DNA of 64,000 nt from Macrocystis pyrifera (taxonomy: Eukaryota; Sar; Phaeophyceae; Laminariales; Laminariaceae): contig JASSKH010000040.1 in assembly GCA_031763025.1 (NCBI GenBank), forward strand, positions 2,059,001 to 2,123,000, written 5' to 3'. Below, piece after piece: positions 20,820 to 34,300 of the stretch (positions are counted from its first letter, which is position 1; each line of letters starts with the position of its first letter). The position numbers and the translations under genes were made by a program. The notes under the pieces were generated by a model, which saw only the letters and a program-made list of their open reading frames with translations, was not told the DNA's origin and searched no databases.

Positions 20820-21245
20820 AAAACGGATCGGCGAGGTCTTCTGGAGAATATCGGGGAGAGGCCACGGGCGGCTCACAGTGGTCAGCACAAAAATAAAAGT
20901 TGTTTCATGTCGGAAACCGAAGACGACACGGATGTTACTGTTGTGAGGCTCACCCTGGGCTGGGCAATCGATCGATATTTTACCCCGATGGCTCCGCACA
21001 GCAGTTACCACCTTTTACTACGGCCTCGCTACCTATAATGAAGCGCAACGTGGACTTCTACTGTGAAGTAAAAGAAGGCGCGATTCTGGTGGCTATTTCA
21101 AACTTACCAGGTACCTGGTACATATTCTGTCACATTTTGGCAAGAGCTCTTGTGAAGGATGTCGGGGACAGGCCGCGGGCGGCTAAGCGGTTACTACAAG
21201 AAACTGCTCCTGTCGGGAACCGAAGACCACGCCTATCTTAACGGC
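20820..21245 (+). repeat. Duplicated segment with degenerate tRNA-like copy
   Basis: Two related blocks share gagaatatcggggagaggcc/gatgtcggggacaggccgcg and the gtcggaaaccgaagac stretch. Between them, ctgggctgggcaatcgatcg then atattttaccccgatggctc is a decayed version of the tRNA-like repeats at 22.1-22.5 kb. Confidence 0.5.
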
Positions 21246-22124
21246 ACGGATGATACGGTAGCCCTGCGAGCAGAAATATCGTGCGACGTGCCTGTTTGAT
21301 AGTGTGCCAGGGTATAGGCTGGTTGCCGGATAAGAAAAGGGGCAGTATGGGACTGGCCCGACTACTGTAATGCAGGTCGAGCTAGACGCGTGCAGTTACT
21401 CGCAGTCTAATGTCTTATCTTGATGCTTCCCACTTTCCTGGCTGTCAGAGGGTTCTGAGAGCAGGGAGTTGTATACATTATTTGTTTGGCGCGTTTCATC
21501 AGAAACACGCCTCCTCGACAATAGAGGGAAACGGGATACCATGGATACCATGACACAAGCCCACCTTGAAGGGCTGTAAGTGCGCATGCAGATGCATAGG
21601 AAGCAGGAGGGTTCAAAATCCATCCAGAAAATTCTGAGAAATGGATCGAACATACGGTGCTTCACAACCCACTCCCACACCCCTATAACTTGCAAGGCGA
21701 AAGCCACTTAAACCAATAGAAATCTGCATCCTACTGGAAGCAAGTTTGTCTCAAAAGGGACTCGAGGAATCGAAATATACGCGGCATGCCGCGTGGCAAG
21801 AAAAGGGTCGCGAAGACAAGAAACATTGAAAACAGAACGGCAAGACCATGACGCCTGGCGGTCGCCAACGAACGCGGTGCATTTTGCACTTTTGAGACAG
21901 CTTCAAACATACGCGTGAAACACGTTTGCAGGCCAGGCTTAGCGGGAAAAAAACGACACGCGCGGTTTCATGATAACAACTTCCGAAAAAAGGAACGTGC
22001 ACCAGAACGACCGTCGGAACAATGATGGGCGCGTGTGTCGTGCGTCGTACATCGCCTCCTTGTGCGTCGCACTTTGAACACATCCTCTATCCCCTGCCCC
22101 AGCAGTATGCCTCCACATTGTTAT

Positions 22125-22240
22125 AAGGATTACCCTGGGCTGGGTAATCGATCGATCTTTTACCCCTATAGCTCAGTAGGTAATACCGTCACATTTTTTG
22201 ACGTCGTCCAGATCACGGGTTCGAACCTAACTTCGAACGT
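22125..22240 (+). repeat. tRNA-derived repeat with A and B boxes
   Basis: After accctgggctgggtaatcga, then tcgatcttttacccc, the A box tagctcagtagg appears at about 22173. A 5-bp anticodon-like stem (cgtca/tgacg, 7-nt T-rich loop) follows, then the B box gggttcgaacc at about 22218. The acceptor stem does not pair and U33 is missing, so it is a SINE-like or pseudo-tRNA sequence, not a functional tRNA gene. Confidence 0.65.
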
Positions 22241-22394
22241 TTCTTTTACAGAAAGGCTTGCGCGTGCCTATTAAAAAAGAACACATCTCCCTGGTTCCCC
22301 AGGTAATGAAACGAAGCGAGTAGGTCAGCGTACAGACGTATACGGTTCTGACGCCCCAAAAGATCCCGCCGTTCAGAGGGGGGGGGGAGAGTGT

Positions 22395-22475
22395 TATAGG
22401 GACTACCCTGGGCTGGGTAATCGATCGATCTTTTACCCTATAGCTCAGTAGGTAATACCATAACAACATGCTGCT
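22395..22475 (+). repeat. Second tRNA-like repeat, truncated after A box
   Basis: It repeats the leader gggactaccctgggctgggta, then atcgatcgatcttttaccc, and the A box tagctcagtagg, then diverges with no B box. The shared leader shows copies of one family. Confidence 0.6.
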
Positions 22476-22602
22476 TCGCTGTGTGTGGCCGATGCTGATG
22501 TAAACAAGAATGACACATTTTTTTCTGGGGCGACTCCTCACTTGGGGAGCGTCCACACTATTTGAAAGTCACCAAAACCTGGCTTTGTGATAATAGGCTC
22601 GA

Positions 22603-22700
22603 TCAACTCTTTTAGGACAGGAGTCTACTCTTGGGGACAAACCACTCGAATTCTAAGTAGTTTGTCCGCAAAAGGGGACTGCGGTCCTAAAAGTGTTGAA
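22603..22700 (+). mobile_element. TAGGAC palindromic MITE, best copy
   Basis: Ends read tcaactcttttaggacagga and, inverted, gcggtcctaaaagtgttga. Inside, a second inverted pair (ggggacaaaccact / agtagtttgtccgc) makes the element almost a full palindrome of about 98 bp. No coding capacity. Confidence 0.7.
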
Positions 22701-22974
22701 CAACCGAGGAACAATCATCTCATGGCCAACTAGTAGGCGCCAACGAAAACTTCAATATCTACCAGGTATCGTGCAACAATAATGGGATACGTATACAAAT
22801 ACACCTGGTGATTACCGGGTAATTACGGGGTAATTACCGGATAATTCCTCAGTTGAGAAGCTACTCCGTCACTCAGAAATATTTCGGCGAAAAAAAATGC
22901 TACCAGTATAGGTATGAGCCCTATAGGGCATCCCTATCGTAGCACCCGTCCAATAACCATCAAATACGGACAGG

Positions 22975-23190
22975 TCATGACTTACTGTACATCATCTAGC
23001 TCCTTACTGTAGATCAGATCTGTCCAAGTACAGATCCAACCCCGGACACATGTGCTATATATCATGCAGAATATACGGGTGTCCACCCGGCAACATGAGC
23101 TATTAATAGGTCATCCAAGATCGCGAAAAGATCTGCCGTGAAATACCTACAGTAGATCGTCTCAACTGGTAAGCGATTACCTGTCCGAAG
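22975..23190 (-). repeat. GATC-rich dispersed repeat
   Basis: It contains ggtcatgacttactgtac, tagatcagatctgtcc, acgggtgtccacccggcaac, atgagctat and a closing cctacagtagatcgtctc. Confidence 0.6.
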
Positions 23191-25215
23191 TGCGAATAGG
23201 ATCGACACGTTCTCCCTCGAAATCACAAGGGTTACAGACCATGACCGCGTCCGCACATCGACATACAATCCAAGATCCGCCGGAATTTATAGTCGTGGAC
23301 AGAAACACACACCTAGAGGAACAACGAAACAAAAGAGAGAAACCAAGCGCCCTGATCATGTTTCTGACACGCGCCTTTTTCTAGCTGTCGTCACTCGGTA
23401 TATACTTAACTCTGCTTCCTCGCGAAGGAGCGAACCACCCACAGCAGCACCACACCTAACAACCTCCGATTTTTTAGCAAGAGCCCGCGGCCAGCATCGC
23501 TGCACATCCCACCAGGTCATGGAATAACATACACACTATGGAGCACCATCACAAGCCCTTGATGGTGGTTGCTGTGGTAGCACGAGGAAACTCAGTAGTC
23601 ATCACATCAGAACAGGGAAAAAAATAAATAAAAAATCTGTGAAACGTTTGTGTGCCGTGTGTACGTCCGGTTTGGCTCCCACACCGGCAGGTTTGTTCGA
23701 TCGGACAAGAAATCGTCCTTTATTGTGTGACGGCAAGAGTTGCAAACTGGCCGTCATTGAAAGGGGTTCGGGATCACGTGGGAAGAGCGAGAAAAATCGC
23801 GGATATGCCAAAGATGATCCCCCGACATCACAGCCACCCCCCGACACGGGTCGAATCAGCTACCTGTACCACACTTGATATTCGGAGATACTCCATCATG
23901 GCCAAAAAAAAAAAGGTATGTTCGGGACGTTACGAAGGTCAACGCACGCACATATGTACGTTTGCACCCTACCAACCAAGAAAGACAGCAAACAATTTCC
24001 TGTTAACAAGCAGCAATTACGTTTCCGTCCAGGTACTTATCATAAAGCACTAAAAAAAAAAAAACTGAGGCCAAATTTGGCAGAGAAATCACACCCTACC
24101 TGACGTCGCCAACTGATGCCTTTGGCACTATCCAGGCGAGTCACTATCGGTCTATCATCTCTGCGCGACTCCAAGACCACAATCACTGCACGATAGAGTT
24201 ATCACGAATTGACGCAGCCGTCAAAATTTAGGGTACTATCGGCCAAATTTGGTCGAGAAATCGCAGATGACGTTTGTTGTTGGTCTATACCGCTACTACT
24301 GTACGTATTCATCACACCATGCCAGGTAATATGTTAAAGGACCAAATTTTGCCAAGAACTCACATCTGGCGTCACGTCTGACGAATGTATTTGAAGAAAT
24401 TGAAGAAAGACACCTCAGCCATGAGACCGAAAACCTCCTCGTCCGACATACTTTCAAGTTGTCACAAAACAAAAAAAGGCCTCTTCGACGCAGTCGGAAT
24501 CCCCCCCCCCGATATTACTGCCGCATACTCTGCAGCCTCAACTTGCTGGCATACTTCGTGTAACACTTTTATCGCGGCAAACATTGATCCCACACTAAGT
24601 ATGTTGTCCATAGAACCGTGAGTACGCTTCTGACTGTATTACGATAAAAAAAAAACGGCAACCGTACAAAACACGCACCAGCGCGACTCCAAATAGAAGC
24701 TCGACCGAAAAAAAATACCAGTACCAGGTATTTAGAAACGCGTATGCCAGCAGCACGTAGAAACGTCTACCAGGTTTGCCATATCACGTAGAAACGCGTA
24801 CCTGGTACGTAGGTACAGTACCAAATAGCGAGAGGGCTGATAACTGCTCAACACAACCAAGTAAAAAAGCGGTAAGCGCTGACGCCGCCGCCGCTTCTTC
24901 GCGACCGGGAAAAAAAAAAAAAAGTCGAGGGAGTCTCCGGGGAGGACGAATTATCCGGAAGGGTTAAAGGTACTCGAGGGAGAAACGAGTTTATACTTCC
25001 AGGAGAAAGCAACGAGAATACTCTATCGGGCAGCGCGCATTGGATCACACGATAAAAAGGTCGGGTAGTTCCTGTGTTGCGATGGTTGATGCAAATGGTT
25101 GTGGAACCCCCTCGTAGGCGACCCAAAAGTGCAAAAATCCCTACCGTGAACCGTTATGTAGGGTACTCGCGGGAGTAAACGATATTGTTCTTTCAGTAGT
25201 GGGGAGCAACGATGA

Positions 25216-25349
25216 TTACTCTTCCAGCTGCGTGGCCAGGTCCGCCTCGCTGACGAAGACGGCGTGGAATCCAAGCGGCACCCTCGCCGGCAGCTTGACG
25301 GTAGCCACGGGCGTCGCGTTCATGGTCTTCGCGTTCCACACGCGCAGCT
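25216..25349 (-). CDS. CCD exon k: fourth histidine and stop
   Basis: Acceptor gattcgctcag, phase 1 in. LRVWNAKTM and KLPARVPLGFHAVFVSEADL carry the fourth Fe-ligand His (residue 492). It ends at TAA (25216-25218), a normal C-terminus for the family. Confidence 0.9.
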
Positions 25350-28300
25350 CTGAGCGAATCAATCACAGGCGCGGGAGGGATGGCAAGGGGGGCGTGCTTG
25401 AGATATTTGGCAGAAACGATCTCCTCGTTAATTATCGCGGGGCAGCGTTGGTGTCGCATGGACAAACTAACCGCACAACTATTTTTCCCAAACATATGGT
25501 GCGGGGGCAGGGCAAGCTGCTGCTGAGGCTAAATCGGTCTCAATGACGCAGCAGAGCCATACCTGGTACCTACTGCGCAGGAAAAATCGAGATAGGCACA
25601 GGAGGCACAGGGGCCTCGGGGTAGGGCTGACCTTTTCCCACGACTGTAATGTGTGCCGAATCACGCCACCAACGGAATAAGGCGCACGCGGTAAGTGTCA
25701 CTGTGGGCCAATCTGTATCGTGCCCCAATGGTGCAGTGGACGTTGCTTTAATCGTCGCTTGTAATCGTCAATGTCCTCTTCGAAAGTCTCAAGAGGGCTA
25801 ATCAGTAGACCATGTTGAGTTGCGTGAACAAAATTGTGTTGACAAAGAGATCGCGAACCAAGATACACATAGATGGGAAGGAGGAAGTGCCTGCTGCTGA
25901 TGTATGCGAGGTGATCTACAGCAGCAGGCAGCAACGTCCGTCCGTTATAATACCTTCCGCAAGATTCATATATATATCCCAAAGAACGAAAGGCCCACCA
26001 GCAGTTGAACTTCTGATGTCTACAGCCCAACACAAAATAAAAGGCCCACCAATAGTTGCAGTTTCGAAGTCTCTACAGCCAACAGGAACGAAAGGCGTAA
26101 CAACCAGCCATACTAAAAAACGGTACACATATATACTGATATATACCAGGTATATGCCCACGGGAAAACCCGGGGATGTTTGACTTCATCACACTCCGGA
26201 TGTGCCCTGACGACCACAGGGTGGGGCAAAATCTTCCTGCTTGCCTGAGTTACCCCCGTCCCTGAGGGTGACGAAGGATGCCAGGAAGCCGTCGTCCTCA
26301 TCCTCGCCGATGGCACCAGGGGTGGAAGGTATGAACACGCACTCGCCACCGAAGCCGTCCTCGTAGTCGATACGACCAACGATCGCCTCGTCGGGGTTCG
26401 CCGCCTGCGGCGCGAGAGAGCGGTCGCGGTCGCGGTCTCGGTCACGGAGGCACGTAAAAGGGGTGCGCACACCTCGAAAATGCCATCGATTCTCACCATT
26501 TTCCGCGATCTAGATCTTCCAAGGCGGACGGGTTCCTGATCTGTGGGAGATCTATCTAGCTCATCACGTTTTAGGGTGTGGGAGCCGGCATAGTCTGCAC
26601 GATCTCGAAGGCATTTCCCGGGGTTGGACCTGTACCATGCAGGTCTTGCACAGCATCTCACAACGGCAGGTAGGTGGGGAACTAGATGATCTATCTGTAG
26701 ATGATCTACTGTAGACAGATCAGATAGATCATTATCTGTCCGAGATGTGAAAGGGGTGCGCGTGGCTTGAGGTACGCGTCAAACACAAAACAATCAGGGG
26801 AGAGGGGCGGGGAGGAGTGAGCCGCCGCCACAGGACAAACGAGACAGGAACGGCCGACAAATGGTGCTGCTGCCTGCGACGGGGAGAAATTAAAAGAAAA
26901 AAAACAAGCTCGCCCTTTGTTTCCGCGGACGCTTTCTTTCCTATTATAACGGCGTGCGTATCTGGAGATTTCCGGGTTCGGTGTTCGTTGGGGTATAGAC
27001 CCTATATGGCGCAACGGGCATGTTGTAAACTGAATTTCCTCGATAGCAATTATTCACTGGAAAGAACATGACTACAGGTAGTCGCAAAGCATAAAACCAG
27101 CATTGGTTGAACACACCAGTATTATATATATATATATATAAGTTATGGATATTCGTGGCAACACAAACAAAAAATTATAAATAACAAAACACATCAATCA
27201 GACCTGTGAGATCGAGCTTTTCGTCAATCAACTCATCGAAAAGTCCATTACTAAAAGCAAAAACAACAACATGCGGCGTCTATGTGGCACCCCCCAACGG
27301 CTTGGCCAACGCTCGCCATCATCGGAACCGGCAGACGTGTCGGTATGGTGGGTGGGGTGCTTGCCTGCCAGGGCAGAGAGGCACAGCTGCATTCTCTGAG
27401 GCTTTTCGTTCAAGGAGGTCTATACATCACCCAAAAAAGCCGATATTCTATTAATAACTAAAACTTCTACTAGTATCAATACTTGTACTTTAATCCGATG
27501 AGCAAAAACCTCATGGCCTGAGAGTGTAACGAATAATATAGTATTCCCAGTGACATTAAATAACTTATTGGGTAGTTAGTTCCTCAGTTGAGAATCAGTC
27601 GGAAATATTGCCTCAAAAGGCAAACAAAACGCCACCCCAATCGAACCATGCGTCGGGAGGAGTACTGCACGCGGGCAGCGATGTCCATACTGTACATTTG
27701 GACATATTAGAAAACATGTATATTCGGTCGTAATTCCCCTCCTCCAACACGACGCCAGCAGGGAGTGCGGGCTGGGCACCCATCGACGATGTACCAAACC
27801 TAAAGGTTGACCCCCCCCCGCCCCCCTCCCTCCATCCTCCGCCCCCGCCAAACGTTCGATAGTCGGTTCAGGCTTAACACCAAAGAAGTGCAGCAGAAAC
27901 ACGTGGACTTTTTTTCTTGCCCCGAAGGTTACAGCTTGGGGGAGCATCCCAACCCGAAAGGATTACACATCCCTTTCGTACAATGGTTACAGACCATATA
28001 CAAAAAGCAAGGATGATTGGTCTACTGTGGTTTGATTGGTCTAGTTCGACTGGTCCAGTTTCGCAGAAATCAGGACGCGACCTCCGCGACCAACCATTCT
28101 CGAGCCAAGACCGGCCACTTGGTCAGGGGGACAGCTAAAAAAAAGGTCTACGTATATAGTGATATAATCCATAAGTAAAGAAAACTCCCTTCAAGTCCTA
28201 CTGCATGTCATATCCGCGCTGCGCTCGGCACTTATAGAGGAATATATAAGCGCGGTCAAACTCAATCAGGCGGGCTAGCGGCCAAGCCACGAAAAACCAA

Positions 28301-31300
28301 TAAGACAGACAGACAGACAGACAGACAGAAAGCGCTCTCGCCTGAAGGTCGAGTTTGACCACCGACACCGGCAACGACGCCGAGTCGAACGCGGTGAAGT
28401 AGCCGAACCGACTCTTGCGGCCCACCAGACTCTGGCGGATCTGCGGGAAGTCCATCCCTTCCTTCGGGGGAAGGGGCAGCAGGCTCTTCCTCGAAGCCGC
28501 TCCCGTGTCAAGGTTGAGCACAGTAGTGTGTGGCTGGGGCAGGCTGGCTGGACGGACAGGTCGGGAAGTACGACAGGGAAGGGGAGGGGGGGGGGTGTAC
28601 TCGATATCATGCATGGCCGTAGTCGTATGGCCATAGACCTTCGGATCCCTACAATGCAGGGGAGCGTGGGGTTATATTTACACATATAAAGAGTGCTAGG
28701 TATCTTTCTCAAGGATTAATCATCAGGACGGACACTTGAGTATGTAGTCGGGCAGAATGAACGGTTTAGCGTGAAGACAACACACGTAGTGCTAACCTTT
28801 TTTCCATACGTCGTTTGACAAGAGTTACGATCTAAATAATCTGGATCCTAAACCCTGCCGTTGAGAAATATCGGAGCAGGCGGTACAGTGCGTAGCTCGT
28901 CCGGACCCTAACCTGATGATCTGGGCCCTAACCTGACGATCTGGATCCCAACCCTGCCGTTGAAAGATGTTGTGCAGGATCACTATCTACAGATAGATCA
29001 TCTACAGTAGATCGCCTAGATTCTAACCTGCCGTTCCGAGTTGCTGTGCAGGATCTGTATGGTACAGATCCTACCCAGGAAACACATGCTACAATAGAGA
29101 GATAGATCATGTGCAGATTATACGGCGTCCACCCGGCGGCATGAGCTAGATCACACAGATCAGGAATATAAGTTCCCTGAAACATTAGATAATTAAGTGG
29201 GGGTCGGTGATCTGTTCAGTGTGGGGAAGTTTCGGAGGCCAAGCAACATGTACCTGTACTTGGAGGGAGCTTGTGGGAGAAAGGGGGAGGCTTGGCGAGT
29301 TGTAGCTGCCCCACTTCCCTCTCTCAGCCCGAAGCCGCCACACAACGCCACGAGAGAGTTTTTTCGTTTCTTTTCACGAGAATCGTCGTCATACCCATGC
29401 TCTTGGTGCCACTGGGCAAAAACAAGTCGGCCGACCAGCCAATTACCGCTACTCAAATCAAAGCACACGCGATATTGTGTAACGAAAGCCCAGTATAGAG
29501 TTGAAAAAAGCACCATGCCCCCCCCCCCCCCCCCCCCGACCCCGCCTGGTCGGTGAAAACCCGACGCGCTCCGTCCCGGCATTGTAGGGAGGCGAGGGTC
29601 GATGGTCATACGACTACGGCCATGCATGATAATGAGTACACCCCCTCCCCCCCCCCGACCCCGTCTATGGTCATACGACTACGGCGATGCATGACATGAG
29701 TACGCCCCCTGCCCACCCCACTTCGTCTCGAAAGGGATGCGTGGTCAATGTTCGCATGGCTAATACAAGGAACGGGTCAGTATCCCCCCCCCGCAACCTC
29801 TTCCGATGAACGGATGCGTCCTGCCGCACAACGAAGGCGATCCCTCCTACGAAGTGGAATGCGTCCCTCGGTACCACGAAAACAACCCGACACAAGAGCA
29901 TAGGTACGGGGGCGCTACACACGAAGGACCCGACAACAACGCATAGATACGGAGCGCTATTTACTCCTGCAGTGCAGGGAACAGAGGGCCCTGGCTTCCA
30001 CATCAGGTACAGCCAAGCAGTAGATGAAAACGGTGTTCCCCTGCGCGGGATACTCTACACGCAAGCTCACCCGCCGACGGTTCCGTCATGTACGCGGTCA
30101 GGTCCAGGTTGAACTCGAACATGTCGCAGGTAACGACTTTCACTACGGTGTTCGTCGTCGGGGGCGCACCGTCCTGCCCCTCCACCTCCACGGTTTCCTC
30201 CCACGCGTTGACCACGTGAAACGCTACGAATGTCTGCTTGTCTCACGGCACCGACAAAAAAACGTTGTCGTGTGGAAACCGAACGGAGAGTTGAGAAGGG
30301 GGTGGGAAAAGCACCGCGGAGTTGTCAGAACGACAGAATGAGTGCCTAAGACAGTGTATCACCCCACCGAGCAACAGATACCTGGTAAACATTTTCGTGT
30401 GGAAACCCGACAAGAGACGTACGAGAGAAGGCGATCGGAAACGAACCGCGGAGTTGTCACAACCGAAAGCGCCCGTTTAGACACGCCAAGGTCGGTTCGA
30501 CCCCAGGTTTGGCTCCGCGGGGAGCGCAGGGTTTCAGCTCGATCAAACGCGCCTTGAAAGCAGTCGGGGGGCGTCACATCGAAGAAAGACCCCGTGTTCG
30601 ACGCGCTGGCCCTGTGACGTCATGCGGCGGTGCCGATCGGGTCGACCAACATGATCGAAGCAACAGCAGTCCCAACAGCAACAACAACAGAAATAAGAGA
30701 GCTGAACGTCCTGATGAGCAAGTAGCGGTCTCAACATCGACAGCAAAAACGGCGAGAGCTGAATGTGGGCAAGATCGAAGCAACCAGCTAGGACAGCAAA
30801 AAACAATTGGACGAAGAGAGCTAAGTGTTCTATCATATGACTGAAGCAACAGTTTCAACAGCGACAACGATATAACGAAGAGAGCTGAATGTATCCACGA
30901 TCAAAGCAACAGTCTCAACAACGACACAAGAAAAAAAAATAGCGAGAGATGCATCTTTTCCTCATGACCGAAAAGTAACGAAATTAAAAAAAGCAACCGC
31001 AAGAGAACGAACAGAGCTGTATGTTCCCGAGATCGAAAAGCAGATGTCTCAACAGCAACGCAGGAGCGACGGAACGAAGGGAGCCGAATGCCCATTCTCA
31101 CTTCGGGTAAGTCGAACCAACGAATGCCGGATGAATCGGTCGCGTTCAGCGGAAGAACGCCCATCCTGAGCAAGGGCACAAAAGGGGCAGGGGTAAGAGA
31201 AAGGGTGGACGAAAAAACAACAATCCAGACACCACAATCATATACCTGGTGCCTGGTACGAGGTTTAAGGTTCCAACGTCGATGGGGTGCGCGGGAGGGG

Positions 31301-34300
31301 AGGGGTGCACTCATGCCATACATGTTCGGAGTCGTATGACAATAGACCCTCGCATCCATACAACGCCGGGACGGAGCACGTCGTGTTTTCGTCGGCCAGG
31401 CAGACATTGCTTGCACCAGACGCGAAGCGCCGTGAGGTGTTGGGCGGAGGGGAGGGGTGTACTCATTGTGATGCATGGCCGTAGTCGTATGACCATAGAC
31501 CCTCGCATACCTACAATGTCGGGACGGAGCACGTCGGGTTTTCACCGACCAGGCAGACATTGCTTGCACCAAGCGTGAAGCGCCGTGAGGTGTTGGGCGA
31601 GTCGCACGAAGGGTGATCTGCATCCTACTGAGAACCGCTTTTGAGGCGGACTTTCTTGCATACGGATGACAGCGTCAATGAATTGATTTATTTTCTGGTG
31701 TGGCTACTTCCAGAGACAGCAATCAGTTTACTATGCAACTACCTCGTGGGTGCCTGACCATGTACACACTACGTGATATGATCATCCCCCTTGAGCGCAG
31801 ATAAGGTTCTCTCCGTACAAAAATGATCTAACTCGACCGCCAGCCGTGGTGACCGCCAAAAAAAAAAAAGGCACTCTGCTTGTCTAAGTCACGCGGTGAG
31901 AGGCATGTTTTACAGCGTCGGCGCCAACCGACGCCAACCCAACCTATACAAATATATGTATATATATATTGACCAGGTATATAATGGGGGGGGATGACGG
32001 TGACACGAGAGCCAGCGATGGCACCGACCTGCATCGAAAAGGAGGTACACCCTTGTTACGGTTTCATCTGAAGCAGGGGAGCGCACTTTTCCACACCTCC
32101 AACAGATCATGACCTATGTATCTACAGATAGATCATGATCTGTAGTTGCTCACGTGCCGTTGTGAGGAGTTGTGTAGGATCTGCAACGTGCGTATCCAAC
32201 CCAGAAAACACACGCTAGATCATACGGGCTGTACGGGTCCCACCCAGCGAAATGAGCTAAATCGTATCAGGTACAAGATCGGGACCAGATGATCTGTCTG
32301 CCTTGAAAGATCTAGGTCATCAAGTGGGAATACATGATCTGTGGATGATCTGTTCGAGGTGTGTTTTTTGTGTTCGGCAGCGACAAGCACAGCATCGCGC
32401 ACGCGCCGCCCCGCGCTAATCGCGACACCGTACAAAGGCAAATACAACGCCCAGGCATGGGCTAATAATGCGGACAACCGAAACGCGACAAAAAACAAAC
32501 TCACGACTACACTTTTTCCACAAGCACGAGGAAAGGCTACGATAAACCAGGAATAGAGTATTGTGCACGAGCTGGTTCAAGCATATCGCCCCAAAAAAAA
32601 ATCGTCGTTCACGATTGCCGCATGCAATAGCAACTCAAATGCCACATACTTGGTATCGGACTGACCGCCATGAACAGTGGAAGAGGGTGGCATAGCCAGC
32701 GTTTTCATTAAGGGCCTGGGACTGACACCACCACCGAGGACGTGACGCGAACAATCACAGGCCTTCAAAGAGGTCAATAATAGTCAGGCGTTTCTGTCGG
32801 AATAGATATATTTCCAATTTTATTTCTGAACGAGACGCTTCCAGATGGTCCAAGGCATATGTTTGTACATAGTTTCACGCAAATACTCCAAGATTTGACT
32901 GCGTATGGTTAATATCTTGGTAGTAAGTACTACCTAAAGCCCTAAATCGATTTTGTACTGAAACTAAGTAACTACGAGGAGATGCCGGAATTCGCACGTT
33001 TACCTCACAAGGTCCCTAATACCCACGCCGTTTTTTAAGAGATAAGCCCCGAACTTTTGCACACGTGTTTTATAAAATCCCTGCCGAACCAACGACGAAC
33101 GTTTCTTTTTTTCGTCGCCGAAAAATTAAGACCCAGATCTCCCAAAAAAAACGGAACCCCGAAATATTTTGTCAAAATAAATAAACTAAAAATCAACCGG
33201 TAACGGGTCGGCAGGGGGTCATAGCACATATGTGCCAATTTTCAGGATATCCCTCGCAAAAACGGCGAGGGCATTGGACTCTTACGGAATTTGGGGCGAT
33301 TTGCTTGAACCAACCTGTAAAAATGTCGTAGTATACACGCGTTCCGGCGACAAAAACAGGGATAACACACTCTCTTCTGAGCACCTATAGACATAGGTCT
33401 GCTCGCTACATATTAAAAAAATAATTGCCACTTCTCTCGCTGGTCTGGCCCTCGTTTCAAGCGGGCTGGCTGTGCGTTACACATCGACACATAGCACCCA
33501 GCCTCGAGCTCATAGGATAATCAACATCTTGGGGCATGCTCGTCTCCTCACCTGGAGCCCAGCGTTGCGTCGAATCCAATGGGCATCTTACCCTTGAGGA
33601 AGTTCTGGGGCTGCATCACCATGGGTAGGTCGAGAAAGACGGCGTAGTTCTCCGTGATCGCGAAGTCGTGCATCATCGAGCCTCGCGGGAGGTCGATGGG
33701 GAACTGCGCGACCAAAAGGAGGACACGACAAAAAATAAGCAAGAAGAAGCGCAGAACAAACCACCGCATGTGCGCACCCGAACGCGCACGCGAGCATGCA
33801 CACGAACGCGCACGCGCACACGCCCGTCCGCCCGCTCGCTCGCCCAAAAATGATTGCACAGAACAGATGCAACAACCACCGACACGCTCGGAACTAGAAA
33901 ATTGGTGCGTTGTTACGCACTACGGTAAACATGGAAAACTCTTACGCAACGCATCATCGCTCATCGATCGGAACGGACCGCGAACGGAAGCAGACTCCTC
34001 CTGCGGAAGAGGCGTTTCTGTGCCGTCCTTCCAAGCGCGACGAGTCGTCCTACAGGTGGGATTGCAATAAGGGGTTGTTTCACTTTCGCTTCGGGCAAAT
34101 ATTTTTCACTGACGGAGAGGGTTCCTCAACCATTGAATCAACCATGGCAACCGAGGAGCTATGATACGTACCCAATTTGATGTTTTCATCCCGATGTGAT
34201 CACTACAACATTCCAATGAACGACCTTGTACGAGCCCATGGGAGTAGGTACGTGACGGGGTTAACTCACAAGCCTTGTCCTCAAAAGGTGTTGGTTGGAT

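Larger units (their letters stand above)
17106..25215. other. Repeat-filled interval between the two convergent genes
   Basis: No gene could be established here. It holds poly-C-ended repeats, a nested MITE pair, GATC-rich repeats, two tandem arrays (20160-20315 and 20440-20615), tRNA-like repeats and one exon-like stretch at 20354. Several open frames of 60-130 codons exist, but none resembles a known protein or is flanked by convincing splice sites. The 3' end of the EF-hand gene probably lies in the left part. Confidence 0.5.

Noticed and set aside
22160..22235. Functional tRNA gene
   Set aside because: A and B boxes are present, but the acceptor and T stems do not pair and position 33 is not U.
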